Assembly (NCBI GenBank): GCA_016182965.1
Contig: JACPFM010000039.1
Span: forward strand, 1-64,000
Length of the DNA stretch: 64,000 bases
Direction: 5' to 3'
Source of the DNA: Deltaproteobacteria bacterium
GTDB taxonomy: Bacteria > Myxococcota_A > Polyangia > Polyangiales > JADJMO01
Shown: piece after piece, positions 9,008 through 17,582 of the stretch
Layout of the letters: every line of letters begins with the position of its first letter
How positions within the stretch are numbered: position 1 is the stretch's first letter
Notes under the pieces: generated by a model
Told to the model about the DNA's origin: nothing
The model's database searches: none
The model's input: the letters and a program-made list of their open reading frames with translations, nothing else
Translations under genes and position numbers: made by a program

Positions 9008-9043
9008 CGAAGGGACGCGCACCACGCGTCCCTTCGGCTTTTT
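9008..9043 (+). terminator. intrinsic terminator of the rpsL-rpsS unit
   Basis: A perfect 12-bp stem (9008-9019 with 9025-9036), a 5-base loop and then GCTTTTT. This is the clearest Rho-independent terminator in the window and shows that the S10 unit ends after rpsS. Confidence 0.9.
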
Positions 9044-9087
9044 GTCCGCCCCGCCGGCGGAGTCTCGTACCTTCGACCTTCGACCCG

Positions 9088-9786
9088 ATGACCGCCGCCA
9101 CCGACCGCTGCCCCGAATGCCAGAAGCCTCGGGCGATCTGCGTCTGCGACCGAATCACGCCGCTCGCCACCGAGCACCGCGTCCTCGTGCTGCAGCACCC
9201 GCAGGAGGGCGACACCGATCTCGGGACGGTGCCGCTGCTCGCGCGCGCGCTCCCGAAGTGCAAGGTGCGCGTCGGGCTGAGCTGGGCCTCGCTCGCGCAG
9301 GCGCTGGAGGAGCCCGAGGCGGAGAACGCGCGGTGGGCGGTGATCTACCCGACGAAGATCGCCGAGGACCTCCCGCCGGAGGTGCTATCCCAGCCGGTGC
9401 TGCTGCTCGACAAAAAGGGCCGCCTCCGCGACGAGGACGCGCAGGGAGAGCGCGCCTCGGCTCGCCGGGGACTCGAAGGCATCGTCGTGCTCGACGGCAC
9501 GTGGAGCCAGGCGAAGACGCTCTGGTGGCGCAACCCCTGGCTCCTGAAGCTCGGGCGCGTGGTGCTCAACCCGCGCGAGCCGTCGATCTACGGCCGCATC
9601 CGCAAGGAGCCGCGTCGCGAGTACGTCTCCACGCTGGAGGCGGTCGCCGACGTGCTCGTCGCGCTCGGCGAGCCGGAACAGGTGCGCACCGACCTGCGCC
9701 GCGCGATGCGCACGATGGTGCAGCGCGCGCGTGACGCCGGCGTGCGACCGGCTCCGTCGCCGCGACGAAGGACTCGCCCGGACTGA
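9088..9786 (+). CDS. tapT: DTW-domain tRNA-uridine aminocarboxypropyltransferase
   Basis: A 232-residue protein with an N-terminal zinc-type C-x2-C-x6-C-x-C set (CPECQKPRAICVC), a QHPQEGDTDLGT segment and the family signature DGTWSQAKTLWW, followed by REPSIYGRIRKEP. DTW/TuaA proteins transfer the aminocarboxypropyl group of S-adenosylmethionine to tRNA uridine (acp3U); TapT is the E. coli member for position 47. The start at 9088 follows GACCTTC/GACCC units like a downstream arm of the heptad elements. It is the first gene of the 23-kb segment that splits the S10 cluster. The exact tRNA target is inferred. Confidence 0.8.
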   Translation: MTAATDRCPECQKPRAICVCDRITPLATEHRVLVLQHPQEGDTDLGTVPLLARALPKCKVRVGLSWASLAQALEEPEAENARWAVIYPTKIAEDLPPEVLSQPVLLLDKKGRLRDEDAQGERASARRGLEGIVVLDGTWSQAKTLWWRNPWLLKLGRVVLNPREPSIYGRIRKEPRREYVSTLEAVADVLVALGEPEQVRTDLRRAMRTMVQRARDAGVRPAPSPRRRTRPD

Positions 9787-9835
9787 GCACTACCCGGTAT
9801 CGAGGTCGCTTCCGTCCGGGGGCTCCAACGACGCC

Positions 9836-10222
9836 TCACCGCACGCGCGGCGGCGGTGGCGCGACCGGGCCGCCCCCGATCGGGAACTGCTGCGTCGTCG
9901 GACCGCGCGGCATGAGCGCCTGCGTCGGCGGCTGCTCGGTGTGCATCGCGTCGTGTTGCCGCTGCAGCTCGGGCGGCACCTCGACGAACGCGACCCAGCC
10001 CGATTCGGTCGGGTAGTACCAGGTTCCGTCGACGAAGCGCGCCCACGCGCCGCGGTAGTACACGCGCGGCGCCCGGTCGAGCACGACCGGATCGACGCGC
10101 GCGGCGGCGACCCGGTAGCCGTACACGTCCGGGCCGGGGCGGCCTCCGGAGACACAGCCGATGCTCGAGGGCAGCGCGAACACGGCCAACGCCACCGCGA
10201 ACACGAGCGAGCGAGCGCGCAT
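9836..10222 (-). CDS. small lipoprotein, unknown function
   Basis: A 128-residue protein with a signal peptide and lipobox (MRARSLVFAVAL... PSSIGC), followed by a short aromatic-rich domain containing YYRGAWARFVDGTWYYP and a Pro/Gln-rich tail. The W-x2-F-x2-G-x-WYYP pattern recalls small surface beta-modules but matches no family I can name. It converges with the DTW gene across 49 bases. The internal start at 10222 was chosen because it gives the signal peptide; a longer frame upstream is low-complexity. Confidence 0.6.
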   Translation of the reverse strand: MRARSLVFAVALAVFALPSSIGCVSGGRPGPDVYGYRVAAARVDPVVLDRAPRVYYRGAWARFVDGTWYYPTESGWVAFVEVPPELQRQHDAMHTEQPPTQALMPRGPTTQQFPIGGGPVAPPPPRVR

Positions 10223-10398
10223 CGGGCTCGGGACGTTGCACGGCCCATGCGCGGCGATGACCGCCGCGCGTGACCGCGACGGGGCCGCCCGATCGATCCC
10301 GATCTCAGCTCCTGCTGCGAGCGATCGACTGGCTGCGCCGCCGCGTCCCACGGCGCTGAAGGTTCGGCACGGACGTCCCGGCGCGGTACCTTCGCGGC

Positions 10399-10803
10399 GT
10401 GCGGCTCCGGACGCTGATGACGACCCCGCTCCTTCTGGCCGGCGCGTGCCGGCGCGCGCCCACCCCAGCGCCCGATGCGTCACCGCCGGTCGCAGCCACG
10501 GCGGACGTGAGCGCCGATGCCGCGCCGGTCGCCTCCCCGGGCTCCGGTCAGGTCGCGCTCGACGATCGCTGCGGGAAGCACGACGACTGCGTGACGGTCG
10601 ACGTCTACGTCGACGGGCCTCTGCGCTGCTGCGTCGCGTGCGGATCGCAGGCGGCCGCCTCGAAGGCGTCGGCCGAGGCGTTCGTCGCCGCGTGCGCGAA
10701 GGCCAAGCCGATGCGCGATTGCCCGATCCTCGACTGCGCCGCGCCCCCGCTCGACGCTCGCTGCGTCGGTGGTCGCTGCATGCTCGCGCCACGGCCGCGT
10801 TGA
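10399..10803 (+). CDS. cysteine-containing lipoprotein, unknown function
   Basis: A 134-residue protein starting at GTG with a short signal and lipobox LLLAGAC, an Ala/Pro/Asp linker to about residue 50, then a compact domain with eight or more cysteines (for example DRCGKHDDCVTV, LRCCVACG, DCPILDC). The spacing suggests a disulfide-stabilised periplasmic or surface module. A -10-like TACCTT lies 6 bases before the GTG, so the transcript may be leaderless. Function unknown. Confidence 0.65.
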   Translation: MRLRTLMTTPLLLAGACRRAPTPAPDASPPVAATADVSADAAPVASPGSGQVALDDRCGKHDDCVTVDVYVDGPLRCCVACGSQAAASKASAEAFVAACAKAKPMRDCPILDCAAPPLDARCVGGRCMLAPRPR

Positions 10804-10848
10804 GCGATACAGGGCGCGAGCGGCCACGTTCTTGCTCTGAGGTCGAGC

Positions 10849-11340
10849 ATGGCCCGCCTCGCAGTCGCCATGATCCTCCCCTTGTCGTTCGCCCTCGCGA
10901 TCGGGTGTGGCAACGATCCCGAGCACCCGGCCGCGGCGCCGCAGTGCGAGGGGCCGGGCTGCAGAGGAGCCCCGGGCGTCAACGGCGTCGGCGGAGGCAC
11001 CGGCGGCGGCGGCGGTGGCAGCACGGCCACGGAGGGCGAACCGCCCGAGCCGAACGGTGGCGCACCGCCGGGCCCGGGCACCAACACGCCGATCGGCGGA
11101 GCTTCCGGGACCGGTGCGGGCGCGGGTGGCACCGGCGCCGGTTCGGGCACGTCCGGCGGCTCGACCACGCCGGTCACGCCGGGTGGAGGCACCGGCGCGA
11201 CGACGCCGGTCACACCGGGAGGCGGCGGCGGCCCGACCGGCGCGGGCGGAGACACGCCGGGCACGGGCACGGGCACGGGCACCGGCGGCGCCGACGGTGG
11301 CGTCTCGCAGGACGGGTTCTTCGTGCCGTTCTCGACCTGA
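10849..11340 (+). CDS. glycine/threonine-rich lipoprotein
   Basis: A 163-residue protein with signal peptide and lipobox (SFALAIGC), then almost entirely Gly, Thr, Ser and Pro, including tandem TTPVTPGGGTGA-type units (residues about 108-130), and a short hydrophobic C-terminus (DGFFVPFST). Such sequences are found as cell-surface linkers in myxobacteria; no folded domain is visible. It begins 45 bases after the preceding lipoprotein and may be co-transcribed. Confidence 0.6.
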   Translation: MARLAVAMILPLSFALAIGCGNDPEHPAAAPQCEGPGCRGAPGVNGVGGGTGGGGGGSTATEGEPPEPNGGAPPGPGTNTPIGGASGTGAGAGGTGAGSGTSGGSTTPVTPGGGTGATTPVTPGGGGGPTGAGGDTPGTGTGTGTGGADGGVSQDGFFVPFST

Positions 11341-11459
11341 TCGGCGCGCTCGCGCGATCGCTTCGAGCGATCACGAAGGCGACGCCCAGCTGTCGCGGGT
11401 GAGCAGGCGCTCGAGGTTGGCGAGCGCGGGATCGCGTCACCGGACCCCGACCGGATCGG

Positions 11460-11900
11460 CTACTTGGAGGCGTCGAGCGCCGCCGCCTGCTTGCGCAGAC
11501 GTTTGGCCTCGTTCTCGAGCTTCTTCGCACGGCGCTCGAGCGTCGCGGCCGCGGCCTCGGCCTGCACCGCGTCGTCCTCGTTCCTCGCCGCCTCTTTGTC
11601 GAGCGCGTCGGCGTCGGCCTGCGCCTTCGCCTTCGCCTTCGGATCGCCGATGGTCGCGAGCTGCGCGCGGAGCTTCGCCGCGGCCGCCGCCTTTTCGGTC
11701 GCCGTCTTGCGCGCCAGCACCGCGGTCTTGCGACCCTTCTCGGCGGTCGCGCGATCGGCCGCGGCGTCGGCCTCGAGCTTGGCGGCGCGATCGCGGAGCG
11801 CTTGCGGCGCCTGCGTCGTCGGCGCGTCGGCGCGGACGACCCCCGTGACGGGGACGATCGCGCACGCGATCACCAGGGGCAGCATGGTCGTTCTTCGCAT
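11460..11900 (-). CDS. secreted Ala/Lys-rich coiled-coil protein
   Basis: A 146-residue protein with an N-terminal signal peptide (LPLVIACAIVPVTGVVRADA) followed by about 115 residues of continuous Ala/Lys/Glu/Arg-rich heptads, which should form a periplasmic coiled coil. There is no lipobox. The ATG at 11900 was chosen because it gives the signal peptide; a longer open frame upstream overlaps the divergent regulator. It lies tail to tail with the preceding lipoprotein across about 120 bases. Confidence 0.6.
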   Translation of the reverse strand: MRRTTMLPLVIACAIVPVTGVVRADAPTTQAPQALRDRAAKLEADAAADRATAEKGRKTAVLARKTATEKAAAAAKLRAQLATIGDPKAKAKAQADADALDKEAARNEDDAVQAEAAAATLERRAKKLENEAKRLRKQAAALDASK

Positions 11901-12036
11901 CGGCGGCGCGCAGCGTAGCACGCGCTCGGCGCTGCCTTGGACCGATGGGACGAAGGACCGGCTCGCCCGAGCTCCGGGAGCGGACGTAGAGCGAACAGCA
12001 CAACGACCGTCCACCGTGGTACCGATCCTCGCGCGA

Positions 12037-13578
12037 ATGCCCCCGGAGCCCCAGGACGAGACCCTCGACCCGCGCGCGCCGCGTTCGACGCGCCTCGTCC
12101 TCGGCGAAGGGGCGAAGCCGCGCATCGAGATCCTGTTCCACTCGGATCTGCGGCGGGTCGGCGACTCGCTGACGGTCGGCGAGCGCGAGGTGATCATCGG
12201 CCGCGACGGTCCGTCGTTCTCCTCGGCCCGCGGAGCCGCGCCGCTGAACGATCCCTGCGTCAGCCGCAGGCAGCTCTCCGTCGCGTATCGCTCGGGCGCG
12301 TTCGTGGTGCTGGCCGATCCATCCGCGCGACGTCCGCTCTCGTTCTTCGGTCCCGGCGGCGAGCCGCGCTCGCCGTCCACCAGCGTCGAGCCTGGCTCGC
12401 TCGTGGCGATCGGCGATCGCATCCTCTTGCGGCTCGCGCACGCGCCCGACGACGGCGACGACCTCGGCATCGTCGGCCGTAGCGCCGCGGCGATCGAGCT
12501 GCGGCGCGCGATCCGCTCCCTCGCCGACGCCGCGTCGACCGTGCTCGTCCGCGGCGAGACGGGCGTCGGCAAGGAGCTGGTCGCCCGTGCGCTCCACGAG
12601 GCCTCGCGCCGGAAGGGCGCGCCGTTCGTCGCCGTGAACTGCGCCGCCCTGCCGGAGAACCTCGTCGAGTCCGAGCTGTTCGGTCACGCGCGCGGCGCCT
12701 TCAGCGGCGCGACGACCGCCAAGGCCGGGCTCTTCCGGGCGGCGGGGGCCGGCACGATCTTCCTCGACGAGATCGGCGAGCTGCCGCTTCCGATGCAGGC
12801 CAAGCTGCTCCGCGCGTTGCAGGAGCGCGCGGTGCGCCCGCTCGGCGAGTCGACCGAGATCCCCTTCGACGCGCGCGTCGTGTGCGCCACCAACCGCGAC
12901 CTCGCGCAGGAGGTCGAGGAGGGTCGCTTCCGCGCCGATCTCTTCGGCCGCATCGAGGCGCCCGAGATCCTGGTCCCGCCGCTGCGGGCGCGCGTCGTCG
13001 ACGCGCCGCTGATCTTCGCGCGCTTCTTCGAGGCGCAGGTGCGCGCGGCCGGCGGTCGGGTCTTGCCCGCCATGCTGCGGGCCGCGGACGTCGAGCCGCC
13101 CCCGATCCCGCTCGCTCACGTGCTCGAGCTGCTCCGATACCCGTGGCCGCGCAACGTGCGCGAGCTCGAGCGACACGTGGGCGCGCTCGCTGCGTCGAGC
13201 GCCGAGGCGGGCTCGTTCCGCCTGCCCGGCCCGTTTCCGCCGCGCGAGAGCCTCCGCGCGCCGGGCACGCGGACGTCCGTGCCGCCCGAGGGCGGCGAGA
13301 GGCCGCGCGCACGGCCCGATCTCGACGAGCTCCTGCGCGTGCTCGAGTCGAACGATCACGTGCAGCACCAGGCCGCGCGCGCCCTCGGCGTCTCGCGCAC
13401 GACGCTCGACCGCTGGCTGCGCGAGCTCGGCGTCCGTCGGCCCAAGGACGTCCCCGACGACGAGATCCTCGCCGCCTATCGGGCCGCGGGCAACGTCGAG
13501 GCGGCGGCGCAAGCGCTCCGCATCTCGGCGCGCGGCATGCGTCTGCGCCTCACCGAGCTCGGCGTCGACGACGCGTGA
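12037..13578 (+). CDS. FHA-domain sigma-54-dependent transcriptional activator
   Basis: A 513-residue protein. An FHA domain (about 30-135; GEREVIIGRDG and CVSRRQLSV motifs) would bind phosphothreonine. A sigma-54 AAA+ domain follows (about 143-380): Walker A GETGVGKE at 173-180, the sigma-54 contact loop GAFSGA at 220-225 (Ser in place of the usual Thr), Walker B GTIFLDEIGE and the YPWPRNVRELE segment. The C-terminus has a Fis-type helix-turn-helix (AARALGVSRTTLDRWL) and a second similar motif near the end. FHA-EBPs respond to Ser/Thr kinases, and a kinase gene lies 1.5 kb away on the other strand. The Ser in GAFSGA occurs in some active members. Confidence 0.9.
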   Translation: MPPEPQDETLDPRAPRSTRLVLGEGAKPRIEILFHSDLRRVGDSLTVGEREVIIGRDGPSFSSARGAAPLNDPCVSRRQLSVAYRSGAFVVLADPSARRPLSFFGPGGEPRSPSTSVEPGSLVAIGDRILLRLAHAPDDGDDLGIVGRSAAAIELRRAIRSLADAASTVLVRGETGVGKELVARALHEASRRKGAPFVAVNCAALPENLVESELFGHARGAFSGATTAKAGLFRAAGAGTIFLDEIGELPLPMQAKLLRALQERAVRPLGESTEIPFDARVVCATNRDLAQEVEEGRFRADLFGRIEAPEILVPPLRARVVDAPLIFARFFEAQVRAAGGRVLPAMLRAADVEPPPIPLAHVLELLRYPWPRNVRELERHVGALAASSAEAGSFRLPGPFPPRESLRAPGTRTSVPPEGGERPRARPDLDELLRVLESNDHVQHQAARALGVSRTTLDRWLRELGVRRPKDVPDDEILAAYRAAGNVEAAAQALRISARGMRLRLTELGVDDA

Positions 13579-15039
13579 TCAGAACGCGCCGGTCAACGTC
13601 AGCCCGCCGCCGCCCATCGTGATCCATCCGCTCGGCAGCAACGCCGTCGCGCGCTCGTACTTGGACGGAGAGTCGGCCCGCAAGAGCACGATCGCGCCGA
13701 ACGTCGCCGCTGCGGCGCCGACGCCGACGCCGATCCATCCGTACAGGTCGCGCCCGCGCACGGTGCGATACGCGTCGTACTTCGCGTCGAGCTCGACCCG
13801 GCACGACGCGGGGGCTGCGCTCCTCGGATCGCAGCGGCGTCCCGCGCCCGGCTCGCTGTCGAAGAGGATCCGCTCGTACTCCTCGTCCGCCGTCGCCTTG
13901 CGGCCGGCGTTCCAGACCAGGAACCCCGCGCCGAGCCCGGAGACGAGCACCCCGGAGCCGACGAGCGCGAGCCCGATCGTTCGCTGCGTGCGCGCGCTCC
14001 GCTCGAAGGCGAAGCGGGTCTCCGACGTGGGCTCGAGGGTCGCGCGCACGCGCGTGATCGCGCCGGTCTCGATCAAGACGTCGCGCTCGAAGGCGTAGAA
14101 GCCCGCCCGCTCGACGCGAAGTCGGTGGAGCCCTGGTGCGAGGCGGGTGACGCCGCCGGCGGCGCCGCGCCCTCGCTCGTCGACGACCAGCGTCGCGCCC
14201 GGCTCCGACGCGGTGACCTCGAGGCCGCCGCCGATCGCGCCGATCGCGGCGGGATCTTCCTCGGGCTCCGCGGTGACGGTGCCGCTGCCGCCGGCGGCGA
14301 GCGTGATGGTGATCGTCGCCGTGCGATGGCCGCGGCGTCGCAGCTCGATCTCGTACGCCCCGGGCGCGAGGGCGACGGTCGCGGCGAAGGGCGTGGTGCC
14401 GAGGAGGACCCCGTTGGCGAGCACCTCGACGTCGAGCAGCCGCGTGTGGACCGCGAGCTGCGCGGGCGCGACGGCCAGCGGCGCGAGCTCGAACCGCGCG
14501 GTGTCCGCGGCGCCTCCCGCCACGGTGATCGCCTTGCGCGAAGGGATGCGCCCGGTCGCGGACACCGCGACGACATGGGTCCCCGCCGTGACCCGGAGCG
14601 GCTTCGCCACCGGCGTCTTCGCCACCTCGAGGTTGTCGAGCTCGACCACCGCCCCCTCGACGTCGCAGGTGACCACGATCGTCCCGACGCGCGCGGACTG
14701 CTCGGCGAACGTCTTCCTGGCGTGCGCGATCTCCTTCGAGCTGAGGCCGGCAGGGTCCTTCAGCACGCGCTCGAGGGCATCGGCTGCCTCGACCGCGTGC
14801 CCCATCGACGCGTGCACGAGCGCGAGATCGTAGAGGACCACCGGGCTCGGAACGAGCGCGTACGCCCTCTCGAGCTCCGCGAGCGCGCCGGCCTTGTCGC
14901 CCTCGTCGAAGAGGCGCAGGCCCCGATCGAAGCGCTCCTTGGCCTCCTTCTTCGCCGCCGGCGTGACGGACGCGCGCGCGTGCCGCGCGTGCGCGGTGAG
15001 GCCGATCGCGATCGCGACCAAGAGAGCGCCGCGCGTCAT
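13579..15039 (-). CDS. TPR/PEGA-domain membrane protein
   Basis: A 486-residue protein with a signal peptide (residues 1-23), a tetratricopeptide-like region (AKERFDRGLRLFDEGDKAGALAELERAYAL), two or more PEGA-type beta modules (DVEGAVVELDNLEVAKTPV, LLDVEVLANGVLLGTTPF, EPGATLVVDERGRGA) and two C-terminal membrane stretches (VGSGVLVSGLGAGFLVW; WIGVGVGAAAATFGAIVLL). PEGA domains are carbohydrate- or surface-associated. It starts within the stop codon of the kinase gene (ATGA overlap), so the two are coupled. Its stop codon abuts that of the convergent FHA regulator with no base between. Confidence 0.8.
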   Translation of the reverse strand: MTRGALLVAIAIGLTAHARHARASVTPAAKKEAKERFDRGLRLFDEGDKAGALAELERAYALVPSPVVLYDLALVHASMGHAVEAADALERVLKDPAGLSSKEIAHARKTFAEQSARVGTIVVTCDVEGAVVELDNLEVAKTPVAKPLRVTAGTHVVAVSATGRIPSRKAITVAGGAADTARFELAPLAVAPAQLAVHTRLLDVEVLANGVLLGTTPFAATVALAPGAYEIELRRRGHRTATITITLAAGGSGTVTAEPEEDPAAIGAIGGGLEVTASEPGATLVVDERGRGAAGGVTRLAPGLHRLRVERAGFYAFERDVLIETGAITRVRATLEPTSETRFAFERSARTQRTIGLALVGSGVLVSGLGAGFLVWNAGRKATADEEYERILFDSEPGAGRRCDPRSAAPASCRVELDAKYDAYRTVRGRDLYGWIGVGVGAAAATFGAIVLLRADSPSKYERATALLPSGWITMGGGGLTLTGAF

Positions 15040-16343
15040 CGGTAGGGATTCTCGCGGTGCAGGGGCAGCGACGTCGGGGCCGAAGGCGGCTTGCCGAACG
15101 CGCTCGTCGCCGGCGTCGCGATCGCGGTCGCGCTGGTGTTCGCGCTCGCGCTCGGCGGAGTGGGCGGGCTCGTGACGATCGGCCGCGCGCCCGACGGCGA
15201 CGGAGTGCTCGAGGTGAGCGCCGGCGTCTCGCTCGGTCCGCCACGCCCCCGAGCGACGAGCGCCGCGGCCCCGCCGGCCGCGACGACCGCGATCGCGACG
15301 GCCCATGGCGCGCTCGAACGACCGCGCTCGTGGCGCGGCGGTGGGCTCGCCGTGATCCGCGGCGGCCTCGGATCGGCCGTGGGCGGCTCCGGATCCGCCG
15401 TGACGAGGTCGCGGGGATCGAGCGTCACGGGAGACGCGAGTGGATCGAGCGTCGCCTGCGCGTCGTTCGTGTCGGCAGGCGGGTCGTCCACCTCGACGAA
15501 GGGCGACAGCGCCTCGGCGAGCGCGGCCGCGGTCGCAAATCGGTCCTCGCGATCGAGCGCCATCGCTCGATCGATCACCGCCGCGAACGGAGCCGGGAGC
15601 CGCGGCGCCACCTCCGCGAGGGGTACGCGGCGCCCGCGGTCGATCGCGATCGCCAGCTCGGTGAGCGTGCTCGCGCGAAAGGGGCGATGGCCGGTCGCGC
15701 CCAGGTAGAGGATCACGCCGAGCGCCCACACGTCGACGCGCCCGTCGAGCTCAGGCGCGCCACGAACCTGCTCGGGAGCCATGAACGCCGGCGTTCCGAG
15801 CGTGGACGGATCGCGCGTCCGGGCGGCGAGCTGCGTGAGGTCCGGATCGAAGCGACAGATCCCGAAGTCGAGCACCTTCACCCGCCCGCCACGGCAGACG
15901 AACAGGTTCGCGGGCTTCACGTCGCGGTGAACGATTCCGGCCATGTGCGCCGCGTGCAGACCGAGCGCCGCTTCGCGAACGATCGCGGCGATCTCGTGCA
16001 CGGGCAGCGCTCGATCTCCCGCGAGCCGCGCGGCGAGGCTCTGGCCCTCGAGCAGCTCCATCAGCACGTAGGCCTCGCCGCCCTCGAGCGACCCCGCGTC
16101 GAACACCTCGGCCACGTAGGGGCTGTCGATGCGTGCCGCGATCGAGGCCTCGCGCTGGAATCGCTCCCACGTCTCGGCGTGGGAGCGCAGCTCTTGGTGG
16201 AGCAGCTTGAGGGCGCGGCGGTGCTTGGTGAGCAGGTGCTCGACCTCGAAGACGGTGCCCATGGTGCCCGCTCCGAGGATCCGCTCGACGCGGAAACGGC
16301 CGCCGAGGACCGTGCCTACGGACAGATCGGCGCGCGCCCGCAT
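15036..16343 (-). CDS. Hanks-type serine/threonine protein kinase with a C-terminal membrane anchor
   Basis: A 435-residue kinase. The N-lobe has the glycine loop LGAGTMGTVFEV and Lys46 (ALKLL); the catalytic loop is HRDVKPANL with Asp141; the DFG motif is LDFGICR (159-161); then GTPAFMAPEQV (activation/P+1) and DVWALGVILY. After about residue 280 come a Pro/Asp-rich juxtamembrane linker and one membrane helix (about 345-365), with an extracytoplasmic Ser/Pro tail lacking PASTA repeats. It is the first gene of a two-gene unit with the PEGA protein. The FHA regulator next door is a plausible target (inference). A TCGACA, 17 nt, TAGGGA promoter-like pair lies just before the start. Confidence 0.93.
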   Translation of the reverse strand: MRARADLSVGTVLGGRFRVERILGAGTMGTVFEVEHLLTKHRRALKLLHQELRSHAETWERFQREASIAARIDSPYVAEVFDAGSLEGGEAYVLMELLEGQSLAARLAGDRALPVHEIAAIVREAALGLHAAHMAGIVHRDVKPANLFVCRGGRVKVLDFGICRFDPDLTQLAARTRDPSTLGTPAFMAPEQVRGAPELDGRVDVWALGVILYLGATGHRPFRASTLTELAIAIDRGRRVPLAEVAPRLPAPFAAVIDRAMALDREDRFATAAALAEALSPFVEVDDPPADTNDAQATLDPLASPVTLDPRDLVTADPEPPTADPRPPRITASPPPRHERGRSSAPWAVAIAVVAAGGAAALVARGRGGPSETPALTSSTPSPSGARPIVTSPPTPPSASANTSATAIATPATSAFGKPPSAPTSLPLHRENPYR

Positions 16344-16439
16344 CGCGCGCTCTCCCTAGCAGCACGCCCCCGATGTGTCGAACGCGCGCCGAACCGGGGT
16401 GGATCCGAGGAGCGTCCCGTGCTTGGCTCCGCCGCTTCG

Positions 16440-17582
16440 ATGCGTTCCCACATTCGCCTCGGCGCCCTCGCCGCGGTCACGTTCGCGGCGGCGGTGCTGA
16501 CCGCCTGCACCCCCGCCGACGATCCGCGCAAGGCGCTCGTCTCGCAAGGCTGCACGTTGAACAGCGACTGCAACGCGCCGCTGATCTGCGCGTTCCGCAC
16601 CTGCCACGAGCAGTGCACGTCGAGCCGCGACTGCCCGAGCGGCGCGCGCTGCGTGGCGGGCGAGAAGCCCCACTCGGTCTGCCAGCTCCCCGACGAGCGC
16701 GACTGCCAGACGAACGCCGACTGCGCCGCCGGTCAGGTCTGCGGTGTCGACGACCAGTGTCGCGACGCATGCAAGACCGATCGCGACTGCCTCGTCGATC
16801 AGGTGTGCGTCGTGGCGACCTGCGCCGATCCGCGAGAGCTGAAGGACGGCACGCTCGAACCGTCGACGCGGTCGGACGCCGGCAGCGACGCGCCGCGAGG
16901 GTTCGGCCTGCCCTGCGAGTACACGTCGCAGTGTCCGGACCCGCTCGTGTGCCGGCGCGACGTCTGCGATCACGAGTGCCTCGGCGACCGTGACTGCGAG
17001 GGCGGCAAGGCATGCGTCGATCGCGTCTGCCGCGTGCGAATCACCGACGGCGGGACGTGCGGCGCCGGGCTGATCGCGTGCGGCTCCGACGCCTCGCCGG
17101 TGTGCGTCGATCCCGCGCGCGATCGCTCCCACTGCGGCGGCTGCGACAAGGCGTGCGCCGTCGGCGAGGTCTGCGATCGCGGCGCCTGCGCGCTCTCGTG
17201 TCCGAGCGGGATGGTCGACTGCGGGGGCTCGTGCCGCGTGCTCGCGAGCGATCGATCGAACTGCGGCGCCTGCGGCACGACGTGCGCGACCGGCCAGGTG
17301 TGCTCGGGCGGCGCCTGCGTCGCGAGCTGCTCCGCGCCGCTCGTCGAGTGCTCGGGCGGCTGCCACGATCTCCAGGTCGACCCGCTGCACTGCGGCGCCT
17401 GCGGCAACGTATGCACGGCCGGTCGATCGTGCACCGCCGGCTCCTGCCAGATCGTCTGCGGCAGCGGGACCAGCCTGTGCGGCAGCGCGTGCCGTGATCT
17501 CGCCGTCGACCCGAACAACTGCGGCACGTGCGGGAACGTCTGCCCGACGGGCAAGAGCTGCGTCTCCGGGAGCTGCACGTGA
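16440..17582 (+). CDS. cysteine-repeat lipoprotein
   Basis: A 380-residue lipoprotein (lipobox AAVLTAC). Residues about 35-200 hold EGF-like-spaced cysteine clusters (NSDCNAPLICAFRTC, DCPSGARCV, NADCAAGQVCG). Residues about 210-380 hold tandem units of about 37-40 residues with the pattern CG-C-DL-DP-NCG-CG-C--G--C--G-C. Such proteins are common in Myxococcota and are often mislabelled; their function is unknown, with surface adhesion or structure most likely. It is divergent from the kinase gene (97 bases) and overlaps the next gene by four bases. Confidence 0.8.
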   Translation: MRSHIRLGALAAVTFAAAVLTACTPADDPRKALVSQGCTLNSDCNAPLICAFRTCHEQCTSSRDCPSGARCVAGEKPHSVCQLPDERDCQTNADCAAGQVCGVDDQCRDACKTDRDCLVDQVCVVATCADPRELKDGTLEPSTRSDAGSDAPRGFGLPCEYTSQCPDPLVCRRDVCDHECLGDRDCEGGKACVDRVCRVRITDGGTCGAGLIACGSDASPVCVDPARDRSHCGGCDKACAVGEVCDRGACALSCPSGMVDCGGSCRVLASDRSNCGACGTTCATGQVCSGGACVASCSAPLVECSGGCHDLQVDPLHCGACGNVCTAGRSCTAGSCQIVCGSGTSLCGSACRDLAVDPNNCGTCGNVCPTGKSCVSGSCT

